Both the position numbers and the translations under genes were made by a program. Source: Novosphingobium sp. ST904 (lineage in GTDB: Bacteria > Pseudomonadota > Alphaproteobacteria > Sphingomonadales > Sphingomonadaceae). From it: a DNA stretch of 64,000 nt. Positions 1-7,339 of the stretch are shown here, piece by piece (within the stretch, counting starts at the first letter, position 1; every line of letters begins with the position of its first letter). The stretch lies in contig NZ_LGJH01000149.1 of the NCBI RefSeq assembly GCF_001298105.1, positions 41,771 through 105,770 on the forward strand. The letters are read 5' to 3'. The notes under the pieces are model-generated. The model ran no database searches and was not told where the DNA came from. It was given only the letters and a program-made list of their open reading frames with translations.

Positions 1-891
1 GATGCCCACGATCTGCTGCGGGATGCGGCGGCCCGCCATCAGCCACCAGACGTCCGCCACCGGGTCATAAACCGGCGCCGGATCGGCGAAGCCATAGCCA
101 AGGGTCGAAACCTCGTCCGCTTCGCGCATCAGTTCGAACTGCGGGTTGGTGGCCGAAAGGGTTTCCAGCATCGTCAGGAAGCTGGCGGTGGGATCGGTGC
201 GGATCGTCTTTTCGATCCAGCGCACCTGTTCGAAGGTGAGCACGCGCGCGATCACGCGGCGGGTGGCGGCATCGCTGCTGGCGCCCACGCGGCCTTCGCC
301 GACGAACAGCACCTTGTCCTTGCCCACCGCGAAGGCGGGGATGCGCACATAGCTGGTGGTGCCCCGGATGGAGGCGGGCCACTGCGCGTTGGACGAGAAC
401 AGGATCGGGAATTCGCGCGAACGGTAGAGCAGGCCCTCGATCATGTCATTGTAGCGGCGCTGGTCTTCGGTGGTACCGTTCGGCAGCGTCACCTTGCGGT
501 GAATGTCCTCGCCGTTCGGCCCCACGACCATGCCCAGCGCGTCTTCACAGAAGAACCGGGGGCTACCGTCCGGCAGGGCGGCATATGCGCTGTCGTTCAG
601 CCGGTTATCGACGGCCGCGAACCTGGTGACGATGCCGTCCAGTTCGGTCGTCAGGTTGCGGTTGCCCACCAGAACCATTTCGCCCTTGGCGTTCACCGCC
701 AGATGGACTTCGCCCAGCGGCCCTTCGATCAGGGACTGGAGTGCGGAATCGAAGGTGGCCGCCGCATCGAGCTGGCGCGAGCCGAAGACCGTCGCGAGCG
801 GTGCCTTCACCATCGCGCCGTCCTTCACGAACGGGACGAGTTCGGTGCCGGTCACGGTGTCGGCATTGGGAAGCAGGGAAATCTTGGTCAT
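1..891 (-). CDS. Sialidase-like phage tail protein (partial, C terminus outside window)
   Basis: The frame stays open for 297 codons from the ATG at 891 to the window edge, so the gene is truncated only by the window. The N-terminal part (about residues 1-150) looks like a tail-fibre attachment region with no clear family. From about residue 155 the protein resembles the six-bladed sialidase (GH33/BNR) fold: an RIPAF arginine motif at 183-187, an EGR at 199-201 followed by SSD, and later PAPVYDP leading into a hydrophobic strand and GRR. This is the usual order of the catalytic Arg, the Asp loop and the next blade in sialidases. It lies directly downstream of the H-type fibre gene, so a receptor-binding or glycan-cleaving tail tip is likely. 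Which sugar it recognises cannot be told. The C-terminal Arg, Glu and Tyr residues are out of view. Confidence 0.7.
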   Translation of the reverse strand, partial: MTKISLLPNADTVTGTELVPFVKDGAMVKAPLATVFGSRQLDAAATFDSALQSLIEGPLGEVHLAVNAKGEMVLVGNRNLTTELDGIVTRFAAVDNRLNDSAYAALPDGSPRFFCEDALGMVVGPNGEDIHRKVTLPNGTTEDQRRYNDMIEGLLYRSREFPILFSSNAQWPASIRGTTSYVRIPAFAVGKDKVLFVGEGRVGASSDAATRRVIARVLTFEQVRWIEKTIRTDPTASFLTMLETLSATNPQFELMREADEVSTLGYGFADPAPVYDPVADVWWLMAGRRIPQQIVGI

Positions 892-903
892 CGTATCGCT
901 CTC

Positions 904-1863
904 TCAGACGCCGATCGTGCGGATCCACACGGTGATCGTGCGGTTGTCGGCATTCCAAAGGCGGATGCCGGTGGGCGGGGCGCCAACGATGGCGGTGATG
1001 CCGGTGTTGTCCTGGACGTCGGTGATGCCGCCCGCCGTGCTGACGGCGAGCGATGGATTGACCCATTCGGTGTGGGCCACCGGCAGATTGAAGGTGACGT
1101 AAGTGTCCTGGGGGATATCGACTTTCCCCCAAGTCACCTTCTTGCCCGAGGCGTAGACCTCATAGCCGCCGTTCTCGATCAGGCTTCTTTCGACGATCCG
1201 GTCATATGCAGAGCCGTGGAAGCCATCGAGAAGATCGGCATCGAGCGCGGACCCGGCACCATGGACGGTCAGCAGCTTCGCGAGCACATCGGCGGCGGTG
1301 TAGGCATCGGCATCGAGCGGCGTGAAGCCCAGCCAATCGAGCAGCGATGCCTTGGCGACGGCGGCCGTGAGCGCACGCAGTTCGTCCAGCCCGGCCTTGG
1401 CTTCGGCCAGCGTGGCCAGTTCCACCACGCCGCGCATTTCCGTGGTGGCGGGCGGGTTCGTGAACAGGGCGTTCCCGTATTCGATGTTCGCGGCAACGTC
1501 GCTGCCGAACGAGATATCGAAAGCCAGCAGGGCGAAGGCCAGCGCCGCCTTGCTCAGGATCACGTCGGCGCCGGTATAGATCGCAAAGAGCACGCCGTCC
1601 GACATGAACAGGCCAAGCCCGGTGGCGGACCACACATCGGCGGAATAGTCGTAGGCGGTGAGGTGCGTGATGTTTGCCGCCGCCGCGAGGCCGGATGTCA
1701 CATCGATCCGCTTGAATTCGCCCGGCAGCACGGTGAGCGTGGGGGCATAGTCGAACGGGGTGGCGGTGAGGCCAAGGTGGGACAGGACCACCTTGTCGGA
1801 GCCGGCGGCGCCCTGCACGGCGGCAAGGCCCGCGTCAGTCAGCTTGAGGGCAAGCGAGGCCAT
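904..1863 (-). CDS. H: Phage tail fibre protein (P2 H-like)
   Basis: This 319-residue protein has the N-terminal region typical of P2-type tail-collar fibres (DUF3751-like), beginning MASLALKLTDAG and continuing with a conserved valine-rich strand section. A middle segment contains GSALDADLLDGFHG, the short motif common in phage fibres just before the trimeric tip. The C-terminal 90 residues (YEVYASGKKVTWG to the end) look like a beta-rich fibre tip. The ATG at 1863 is preferred over a TTG three bases upstream; it overlaps the stop of the preceding I gene by one base, showing translational coupling. At 319 residues it is much shorter than P2 H, so receptor recognition may be shared with the sialidase-like protein encoded next. 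Confidence 0.8.
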   Translation of the reverse strand: MASLALKLTDAGLAAVQGAAGSDKVVLSHLGLTATPFDYAPTLTVLPGEFKRIDVTSGLAAAANITHLTAYDYSADVWSATGLGLFMSDGVLFAIYTGADVILSKAALAFALLAFDISFGSDVAANIEYGNALFTNPPATTEMRGVVELATLAEAKAGLDELRALTAAVAKASLLDWLGFTPLDADAYTAADVLAKLLTVHGAGSALDADLLDGFHGSAYDRIVERSLIENGGYEVYASGKKVTWGKVDIPQDTYVTFNLPVAHTEWVNPSLAVSTAGGITDVQDNTGITAIVGAPPTGIRLWNADNRTITVWIRTIGV

Positions 1864-2495
1864 CAATGGGTCTCCAGATAATCGAGCCCGTCCTCGGTCA
1901 GAACGGGCTCACCGATTTCGGTTTGAAGGACGAGCGACCAGTCGCGGCTTGCATCGTGCTGCGCCTGGTAGTCGGCGCGGTGCGTGCCCCCGGCGAGCCC
2001 GCCAGCGGCCATGAACAGAGTGGCCTGTGCTTCCAGCGACTGGACGAAATCGAAGTGGGAGCGCAGCGGCTTGGCGGCGGCCACATCGCGGATGATGGAT
2101 TCTGCCGTCTCGGCGGTCAGGAACTCGGCGCCGATCTCCAGCGCCGGGGCGCGCACTTCGAAGGTATGGGGAACGCCCACCGGGTCCATCTGCCACCATT
2201 CGACAACCGACAGCAGCGGATGGAAGCGGGCGAGCACTTCCTCAACAGCGGCGCGCGTGCCCTTGCGTTTGTGGAAGGCCACGGCCCCCGCCACTGCTGC
2301 ACGCTTTTCGGCGACGGTCCACGTCGTATCCCAATGGCTGATCGCCAGTTCCCATCCAAGGAAAGGCAAGACGTCTGCCTGACAGGCAAACGGGTTCTTG
2401 AGCGCGGCAACCCTGGACAGATCGACGCGGACCAGAAGCGCCTGTTCAAGGGCGATTTCGGCGGCAGTGGAGTTGGGCGGAAGCAGGCTGGTCAC
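1863..2495 (-). CDS. I: Phage baseplate/tail protein I
   Basis: The 210-residue product matches the tail protein I family (P2 gpI), a baseplate wedge component of contractile-tailed phages. Recognisable parts are the N-terminal MTSLLPPNSTAAEIALE, a central LPFLGWELAISHWD and the basic FHKRKGTRAAVEE stretch. Length is close to the family norm of about 180-210 residues. It starts four bases inside the end of J (ATG at 2495, J stop at 2492) and its stop overlaps the start of H, so J, I and H are read as one coupled unit. The C terminus carries an extra acidic tail after the usual family end. Confidence 0.9.
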   Translation of the reverse strand: MTSLLPPNSTAAEIALEQALLVRVDLSRVAALKNPFACQADVLPFLGWELAISHWDTTWTVAEKRAAVAGAVAFHKRKGTRAAVEEVLARFHPLLSVVEWWQMDPVGVPHTFEVRAPALEIGAEFLTAETAESIIRDVAAAKPLRSHFDFVQSLEAQATLFMAAGGLAGGTHRADYQAQHDASRDWSLVLQTEIGEPVLTEDGLDYLETH

Positions 2496-3486
2496 CAGAC
2501 AGTGCCCCCGATGGAGACATCGATCGTGTCCGCGTCGGCGAACTGCGACAGGTCTATAGGACCGTCTACGGCCGGGGAGATCAGTTCGACGCGGGCGACA
2601 TTGCCCACGAACAGTGCCGCCGTGTGCGCTGACGGTTCGATATCGCGGCCGAGCCGCCGGGCTTCCTTCAGGTAGGCATCGAGCTTCGCCAGGGCCGTTT
2701 CAAGGATCAAGTCCTGGTCAGGCCCGGCGAAGGGATAGATGCGGGCTTCGATATCGTAGCCGATCCGTTCTGCCGGGCGGACCCGCACGCGATCGGTCAT
2801 CGGGCGGACGTCGCCCTGAAGCGCGCTGTCCACAGCGGCCACGACTGCGGCCGGGGGCACGCCCGTGCCGCTGTTCGACATCACGGTGATGTTCACATCG
2901 CCCGGCCAGTCTGCCGCGTCCAGCGCGGCGGTCATGTCCGCTACGAGAGCATCGGATGCGGCATGGGCGGCAAGCACGTCCAGCACCAGCGACCGGATAT
3001 CCTCCGGCTCCGGGGATTCGGCCGAAACGTCTGCGACATCACCATGCGCCGACATGGCGTGGAATTTGTAGGCCAGCTCGGGACCGGCAACGGAGAAGCG
3101 GTGCGGCGCAAGCTGGATACGCAGCTTGTAGGGCGCATCCTTTTCCATGACGGCGGCCGCCGTGTCCGTGGCCGGGGTGACGACCAGGCGCGGGCAGTCC
3201 ACGATCGCGCGAGATGATCGAGGTTCGCCCCGGTGGCAAAGGCCAGCAGCAGCGCGCGGCCGGTATCGGCGAACGACTGGACAAGGACCGTTTCGTCGTA
3301 GCTGTCCGACTCCAGCAGGATCATTGCCGGATCGCTTTCCACCAGCGCGGAGAATTCGGGCATCAACGAGATCAGGCGGGCAAGCTTGCCCGCGAGCCGC
3401 GTTTCATAGTCCGGCGTATCGACCGATACCGGCGGGGGCAGCGCGGAAAGGTCCACCGAGGGCGAGGAGGCGATTGATCCGACCAT
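2492..3486 (-). pseudogene. J: Phage baseplate assembly protein J, frameshifted
   Basis: Two overlapping frames together encode a complete P2 J-type baseplate protein. The first, from the ATG at 3486 (or 3498), gives the N-terminal DYETRLAGKLARLISL and runs to GANLDHLAR. The second resumes at about 3203 with IVDCPRLVVTPATD and continues to the normal C terminus. Adding one G or C near position 3206 joins them as NLDHLARIVDCPRLVV, which is what the family shows here. Without that base translation leaves the true frame and ends at 2941. There is no slippery run at the junction, so programmed frameshifting is unlikely. Either the prophage J gene is dead or the sequence lost one base. Loss of J would block baseplate assembly. 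Confidence 0.85.
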
Positions 3487-3625
3487 GGCCCATGGCATGG
3501 TCCAGCTTCACACGCGCGCGGTAGGGTATGTGGGGGTAGAGGCTGGCGCTACCTAGCGGCCCGGGCGAGACAACATGCGCCGACCGGCTTGCGGATCGGG
3601 GCTCCCCCGATCACCGCGTGAAAAC

Positions 3626-3898
3626 TCAGTGTTTGGCGACTATTTCGCGCAGGGCGTCATCGATGCGCGATTGCCAGCCCGGCCCGCCCTTCTTGAAAAA
3701 GTCCACAACCTCGGGCGAAAGCCGGATCGTGGTGCTGACCTTCGTCGGAGCCTTCTGCGCTCCGCGTGCGCGCATGGTCTTCGCCAGATGCGGGAACGCT
3801 TCGGCGAAGGGTACGGCCTTGGCGATATCCGCTTCCGTCCATTCCGGGTTGTCGCTGACCGCGTCCATGTCGGCCTGTGTGATCTTGGGTTCGGTCAT
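3626..3898 (-). CDS. brnA: BrnA-type antitoxin
   Basis: A 90-residue protein with an acidic N-terminal half containing the DNPEWTEADIAKAVPFAEAFP stretch typical of BrnA. It ends in a ribbon-helix-helix segment (VSTTIRLSPEVVDFFKKGGPGWQSRIDDALREIV). BrnA proteins bind the BrnT toxin and, through this C-terminal domain, repress their own operon. Its ATG overlaps the last four bases of brnT, the usual toxin-first, coupled arrangement. The pair lies between phage tail genes S and J on the same strand, where P2 has V and W. About 125 bases without any gene separate it from J. Confidence 0.9.
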   Translation of the reverse strand: MTEPKITQADMDAVSDNPEWTEADIAKAVPFAEAFPHLAKTMRARGAQKAPTKVSTTIRLSPEVVDFFKKGGPGWQSRIDDALREIVAKH

Positions 3899-4140
3899 GA
3901 CATCAGCCTCCGTTCGTTCTTGCTGGCGGGGCGGGCCGAAATGATCGAGATGCCTTCGGTGCCCAGCGTGGCGAAGATCACCGCGATAACGCCGTTCATG
4001 CGCCCGATGGCAGCGAAGCGGCCATCCTTGGCTTCGCGAACCAGCGCCGAAGCGAAGAAATCCTCGCCAATGTCCGCGAAGTCAATGCCGTGCTTGGCAA
4101 GGTTCACGATGCGCTTCGGTTCGTCCCATACGATGATCAT
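3895..4140 (-). CDS. brnT: BrnT-type ribonuclease toxin
   Basis: The product has the BrnT hallmarks: WDEPKRIVNLAKHGIDFADI at the N terminus (the WDE, K and KHGI residues), a central R-E-A-K-DGRFAAIG strand region and the C-terminal ISARPASKNERR. BrnT folds like RelE-type RNases and cleaves RNA when not bound by BrnA. An ATG at 4167 would add nine residues, but the 4140 start matches the usual family N terminus. It also lies only six bases from a good -10 box, suggesting a leaderless transcript. The gene is coupled to brnA by a four-base overlap. It has its own promoter inside the tail operon, so it behaves as a moron. Confidence 0.87.
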   Translation of the reverse strand: MIIVWDEPKRIVNLAKHGIDFADIGEDFFASALVREAKDGRFAAIGRMNGVIAVIFATLGTEGISIISARPASKNERRLMS

Positions 4141-4146
4141 GGGTTT

Positions 4147-4188
4147 TTTGTAGTTACGATTTGACATGGCGTCAAGCACTAATCGTAA
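4147..4188 (-). promoter_or_regulatory. brnTA promoter with inverted-repeat operator
   Basis: Reading leftward, TTGACG (4175-4170) and TACAAA (4152-4147) are spaced by 17 bases, a good sigma70-type promoter, with the brnT ATG six bases further on. An inverted repeat with 8-bp arms, TTACGATT at 4154-4161 and its complement at 4181-4188, brackets the -35 box. This is where a BrnA ribbon-helix-helix dimer would be expected to bind for autoregulation. The element is AT-rich compared with its surroundings. Binding by BrnA is inferred, not shown. Confidence 0.65.
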
Positions 4189-4200
4189 ATACAATTTGAA

Positions 4201-4680
4201 CTATTTACCCGGTTCGATCAGGGATTCGGCGACTTCCATCACGATGCGCTCATCGCTTGGCGCGAAGCCGAGCAGGCGGCGGATGGGGTAGCGGGCGCGG
4301 ATCGGGGAATGGTTCGGGCGGTAGCCAATCGTCGTGGTTTCGCCGAACTGGCTGACCGATGCGACGCGGTCCACGTTGCCGGATGCGGGCCGGATTTCGA
4401 CTCCGCCCTCGTCCGCGTCGATTTTCCAGTTTCGGAGGCGGCGCAGGCCCTTGAACATCTTGCCGGTCTGGCGCCTGCGAAGGCGCCCGCGCCTGTCCTT
4501 GCGGGGCTTGCGCGGCTCCATGGGGCGGCCGTCCGGCTCCACGTTTTCGGCAATGCGCTTCACGTTCGCGAGGCGTAGCGCCTGTCCCAGTTTGAGGGAG
4601 CCGCGCCGCATCTGTGCAGGTTCCAGCCCCGCAAGGATGCGGCCAAACCACTCGCTAAACTGGTTCAGGTCTTCGGCCAC
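4201..4680 (-). CDS. S: Phage tail completion / virion morphogenesis protein S
   Basis: This 159-residue protein matches the phage virion morphogenesis family (P2 gpS), which helps complete the tail-to-head joining region. It shows the N-terminal LNQFSEWFGRILAGLEPAQMRR and RRGSLKLGQALRLANVKRIAEN. These are followed by a basic GRPMEPRKPRKDRRGR patch and the C-terminal ARYPIRRLLGFAPSDERIV, all in family order. The start is GTG at 4680, four bases after the stop of R. The stop at 4201 is immediately followed by the brnTA promoter region rather than by V, which normally comes next in P2. Confidence 0.88.
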   Translation of the reverse strand: MAEDLNQFSEWFGRILAGLEPAQMRRGSLKLGQALRLANVKRIAENVEPDGRPMEPRKPRKDRRGRLRRRQTGKMFKGLRRLRNWKIDADEGGVEIRPASGNVDRVASVSQFGETTTIGYRPNHSPIRARYPIRRLLGFAPSDERIVMEVAESLIEPGK

Positions 4681-4684
4681 GGGC

Positions 4685-5173
4685 TCAATCGTCCCAAGGT
4701 GGCAGGTCTTCGGTCGCCTCGAAGCCGGTCAGCGCCGGGGGCGGCTGCGTGCCAGTGATGCTGAGCGGATCCGTGAACAGCGGATCGGGCTCGCCGCGAT
4801 AATCAAGCGCAACGCTGCCATCGGGATTGGGCGTAGCGACCACCACCTGATCAAGCTGAAGTTGGATCAGAACGTCGGCAGTCTTGTTGTCGAGGATATC
4901 AGCGTCGAAGCTGAAACCTTCGGCGTTCGGCACCATCAGTTCCGGCTGATTGGTGCGCAGCCACATGAACACGGCCAGCGCCAGGACGGCAAGATCGGTG
5001 GCCATCTCCACGACCAGGACGTTGAGCTGGAATGCAAAGCAGAGGCCGCGATTCTCGGTCAGCGTGGATTTCGCGGAGCCGCGCTCGATCCAGATGCGGA
5101 TGCGATCAGGATCGCGCTTCAGTTCGGGCAGCGCGCCATAGATGGCGTCGCGCAGGGTTTCGATCTTGCGCAT
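4685..5173 (-). CDS. R: Phage tail completion protein R
   Basis: The 162-residue product matches P2 gpR, a tail completion protein acting at the head-proximal end of the tail. Family features are the N-terminal MRKIETLRDAIYGALPELKRDPDRIRIWIERG and the hydrophobic FQLNVLVVEMATDLAVLALAVFMWL section with an ensuing NQPEL. The 30-residue C-terminal tail is rich in proline and acidic residues and looks less conserved. The gene lies between X (3-base gap) and S (4-base gap). In P2 the lysis genes Y, K and lysABC separate X from R, but none is present here. Confidence 0.88.
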   Translation of the reverse strand: MRKIETLRDAIYGALPELKRDPDRIRIWIERGSAKSTLTENRGLCFAFQLNVLVVEMATDLAVLALAVFMWLRTNQPELMVPNAEGFSFDADILDNKTADVLIQLQLDQVVVATPNPDGSVALDYRGEPDPLFTDPLSITGTQPPPALTGFEATEDLPPWDD

Positions 5174-5176
5174 GGG

Positions 5177-5392
5177 TCAGTCCCAGAGCTTGACGGTTTC
5201 GAGGATGGCGGGCGCGGCGGTGGCGAGGTCCGGCAAGGTGACCACGGTTCCGGCGGGCAGGCGCGTGCCGAGCGCGGCAAGGCCGGGATTGAGCGCCAGC
5301 ACCTGTTCGGTAACGCCGCGCGTGCGGCCCAGCTCGCGCCAGCAAATGGCGTCCACGGTGTCACCGTCGAGCGCGGTGGCGGTCGTGGTCAT
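5177..5392 (-). CDS. X: Phage tail protein X (LysM-like)
   Basis: A 71-residue protein of the P2 gpX family, small tail proteins with a LysM-like fold thought to act at the baseplate hub. Visible family features are the start with DGDTVDAICWRELG, then VLALNPGLAALGTRLPAGTVVTLPD, and the short C-terminal KLWD. The length is typical. Its ATG overlaps the stop of the upstream 66-residue gene by four bases, and R follows three bases after its stop, so it is part of the coupled tail operon. Confidence 0.9.
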   Translation of the reverse strand: MTTTATALDGDTVDAICWRELGRTRGVTEQVLALNPGLAALGTRLPAGTVVTLPDLATAAPAILETVKLWD

Positions 5393-5586
5393 TGCTGTGC
5401 CGGGTGATTGATCGCGCGGCGAGCCGGGCGACCGAGGATCATGTACTGCAGATCATGGACCTTGTTACAGAATTCGGCGCGATCCCGCACATGCTCTTCG
5501 GGTAGTTTTAGAAACGCGTTCCAGACTTCGCCAATCATCGTGACCAGAGCGTGTTCCTCATCGGTCAAACGTTCATCGCCGGACAT
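5389..5586 (-). CDS. Small phage protein, possible Acb2/Tad1-type hairpin
   Basis: A 65-residue soluble, predominantly helical protein. The first helix spans about residues 8-25 (DEEHALVTMIGEVWNAFLKL) and is followed by PEEHVRDRAEF. A second helix is CNKVHDLQYMILGRPARR. This helix, short turn, DRxEF, helix, RPARR layout resembles small phage proteins annotated as Acb2/Tad1 hairpin domains, which sequester cyclic nucleotides of CBASS or Thoeris defence. I cannot confirm that family here, and a structural tail or lysis-timing role is equally possible. The ATG at 5586 or 5589 could be used. It overlaps X by four bases and sits where P2 would begin its lysis block. Confidence 0.55.
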   Translation of the reverse strand: MSGDERLTDEEHALVTMIGEVWNAFLKLPEEHVRDRAEFCNKVHDLQYMILGRPARRAINHPAQQ

Positions 5587-5590
5587 CATG

Positions 5591-5806
5591 TCAAAACCTG
5601 CTAATAAATTCGATCAGGGCCGCTTCGATCGCATAACCATCGGAGCCGTCTGGCGTGTCCGTGACCTCAAGACTGATCTGCTTGCCGTTGCGCATGGAGA
5701 TGCACAGAGAGGGGCCGCCAATTGCCATCGGCGCGACCCACCAGTGCGAGATTTCCTCGATCACGATGGCTTTCGAGCCGACGCGATAAATACGCATGCT
5801 CTTCAT
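5591..5806 (-). CDS. Hypothetical small phage protein
   Basis: I do not recognise this 71-residue protein. It is beta-rich in appearance (MRIYRVGSKAIVIEEISHWWVAP, then SLCISMRNGKQISLEV), followed by an acidic turn and a short C-terminal helix ending EFISRF. It has no signal peptide and no transmembrane stretch, so it is not an obvious holin. The ATG at 5806 overlaps the stop of L by one base; a second ATG at 5797 is possible. Base composition is lower in GC than the flanking structural genes, which suggests an independent acquisition. Confidence 0.6.
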   Translation of the reverse strand: MKSMRIYRVGSKAIVIEEISHWWVAPMAIGGPSLCISMRNGKQISLEVTDTPDGSDGYAIEAALIEFISRF

Positions 5807-6300
5807 CAGATAAGTTCCACCCGGTTGCGCGGCACCGGCTTGTCGGCGCCGATGCTGCGGAGGTCCGCCACGGCGCCGAGCGCCAGCGCTCGCTGATCGT
5901 CAGCCGAGGTATCCTTCTCGGCCGCGCGGTCGAGGCCGTCGTCAGTGGCCGAGATATCGCGGTACTGGTCGTACAGCTCGGCCCCGGCGAAATAGCGCAC
6001 CACGCGCTCCCACAGGACCTCCGCGATGTTGCGGTCGTTGATCGTGGTGGTGGTGACGGCGGCAAGCGAGGCGGCGCCCTCGGCGACGCGGGCGCTGCGC
6101 CATTGCGACAATTCGCGGAAGGCATGCAGCATCCCGCCTTCGATTGCGGCGGTGAGCCGGGGTTCGGGCACGGTGCCATCGCCAATGCGGATCACGTCGC
6201 GCACGGCGGCGAGCTTGACCGGGGGGAACCAGCCATCGGCCACAACCTGCGCATCAGGCGAATCGGCTTCTGGGGCGGGAAAGGCGATCAGGCCGGTCAT
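5806..6300 (-). CDS. L: Phage head completion/stabilization protein L
   Basis: A 164-residue protein of the P2 gpL family, which seals the filled head before tail attachment. Diagnostic stretches are FPPVKLAAVRDVIRIGDGTVPEPRL near residues 25-50, the AAIEGGMLHAFRELSQWR helix, YFAGAELYDQYRDISATD, and a C-terminal IGADKPVPRNRVELI. The start ATG at 6300 has an AAGGA ribosome-binding site seven bases upstream. M lies upstream across a 119-base gap that contains a CCGCCCC/GGGGCGG hairpin at its M-proximal end; otherwise that gap holds nothing recognisable. Confidence 0.88.
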   Translation of the reverse strand: MTGLIAFPAPEADSPDAQVVADGWFPPVKLAAVRDVIRIGDGTVPEPRLTAAIEGGMLHAFRELSQWRSARVAEGAASLAAVTTTTINDRNIAEVLWERVVRYFAGAELYDQYRDISATDDGLDRAAEKDTSADDQRALALGAVADLRSIGADKPVPRNRVELI

Positions 6301-6419
6301 GGGCGATCCTTTGGCGAGGGCGAGAGCGGTTTTCGGGGGGTGGGGACGGTTTGGTTCGGCATGGCCGCAAGCGGATCCCGATCAGACCGTCCGCCCCCCG
6401 AGCGCCGTGGGGCGGTCCG

Positions 6420-7178
6420 TTATTCGGTGGGGGCGCCTGTGGGCGTCAGCTTCTTGAGCTGGGCGTCGAGGCGCTTGATATCGGTCTTCACGCCGACGCC
6501 GGGATCCAGCACGCGGGCACGGTTGAGATGGACGAGCGCTTCCGTGACGAAAGCCGCCTTCCCACCGGCGGGCGCATTGTCGGCGGCGGGATCGAGATCC
6601 TCGGCCTTGCGGTCGTAGGCGCGGCCGATGGCCTTGTGCAGCTTGGCCTTGGCTTGATCGGGCATGTCGGCGCCGTCCACCAGTGCCAGGACGTGCAAGA
6701 GCTGTTCGAGCGAGATGAGTTCGTGCTGCTCCAGCGCGGTATCGGCAAAGCTTTCGGCGAGGAAGCACGCGGGGGTGCGCTTGAAGCGTTCGGGCAGGAC
6801 GAGGCCGAACTTGATGACGTGGGCACCGATCCGCAACGCGTAATCGTAGTCGCGGTAGTCCAGCGCCCAGATCATGTTGGTCACGAGGATTTCGTCCTGC
6901 GCGGCCAGTCCCTGTTCGCCGGCAGTGAGGACGCCTTCGATCCAGTCCGCGAACGTCTTGGCGAATTCGGCCTTCATCGGGTTGCGTGCTTCGACCGAAT
7001 CGATGTCGTGCATCGTGCGGATGTTGTCGTGCAGCACGACGCGCAGCGTGGCGTATTCGAGGCCGGCTTCGCTGTCCGGCTTGGGTTCGGCCGGTGCAGC
7101 GCGATGGCTGACGTGGTTGGGGCCCGCGCTCTTGAGGCCACGGACCATCTGCTGATGGCGACGGAAGGGGCTGACCAT
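6420..7178 (-). CDS. M: Phage terminase endonuclease subunit M
   Basis: The 252-residue product matches the small (endonuclease) terminase subunit gpM of P2-like phages, which with P cuts cos DNA during packaging. Family stretches include the start MVSPFRRHQQMV, an ATLRVVLHDNIRTMHDIDSVEARNPMKAEFAKTF-type region, the acidic DEILVTNMIWALDYRDYDYALRIG, and KRTPACFLAESFAD. I chose the ATG at 7178 because an AGGAGAG box lies seven bases upstream; a longer reading to 7214 adds non-conserved residues. The C-terminal LDPAADNAPAGG linker and final helix are also usual. Confidence 0.88.
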   Translation of the reverse strand: MVSPFRRHQQMVRGLKSAGPNHVSHRAAPAEPKPDSEAGLEYATLRVVLHDNIRTMHDIDSVEARNPMKAEFAKTFADWIEGVLTAGEQGLAAQDEILVTNMIWALDYRDYDYALRIGAHVIKFGLVLPERFKRTPACFLAESFADTALEQHELISLEQLLHVLALVDGADMPDQAKAKLHKAIGRAYDRKAEDLDPAADNAPAGGKAAFVTEALVHLNRARVLDPGVGVKTDIKRLDAQLKKLTPTGAPTE

Positions 7179-7339
7179 GCGGGGCTCTCCTATGATCTGG
7201 GGAAATGGCCGCATATCCGGCGGCGGCCGCCGCAGACAGGAAGGTGCGAAACCATCTGCCCCCGGCCTATGTTCTGGGCTCTTGCGGATGCCGGCCCGGA
7301 TGCCAGCATTCCGCCATCAATGCCCTCTCCGGGGTGGTA

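Noticed and set aside
499..1881. Long rightward 460-codon open frame opposite the tail fibre genes
   Set aside because: It is antisense to two clear phage tail genes, its product is rich in Gly, Arg and His without family sequence, and its codon use mirrors the real genes.
3195..3220. Programmed frameshift in baseplate gene J
   Set aside because: There is no slippery heptamer, the needed shift is not known for this gene, and similar one-base losses occur in seven unrelated genes in the window.
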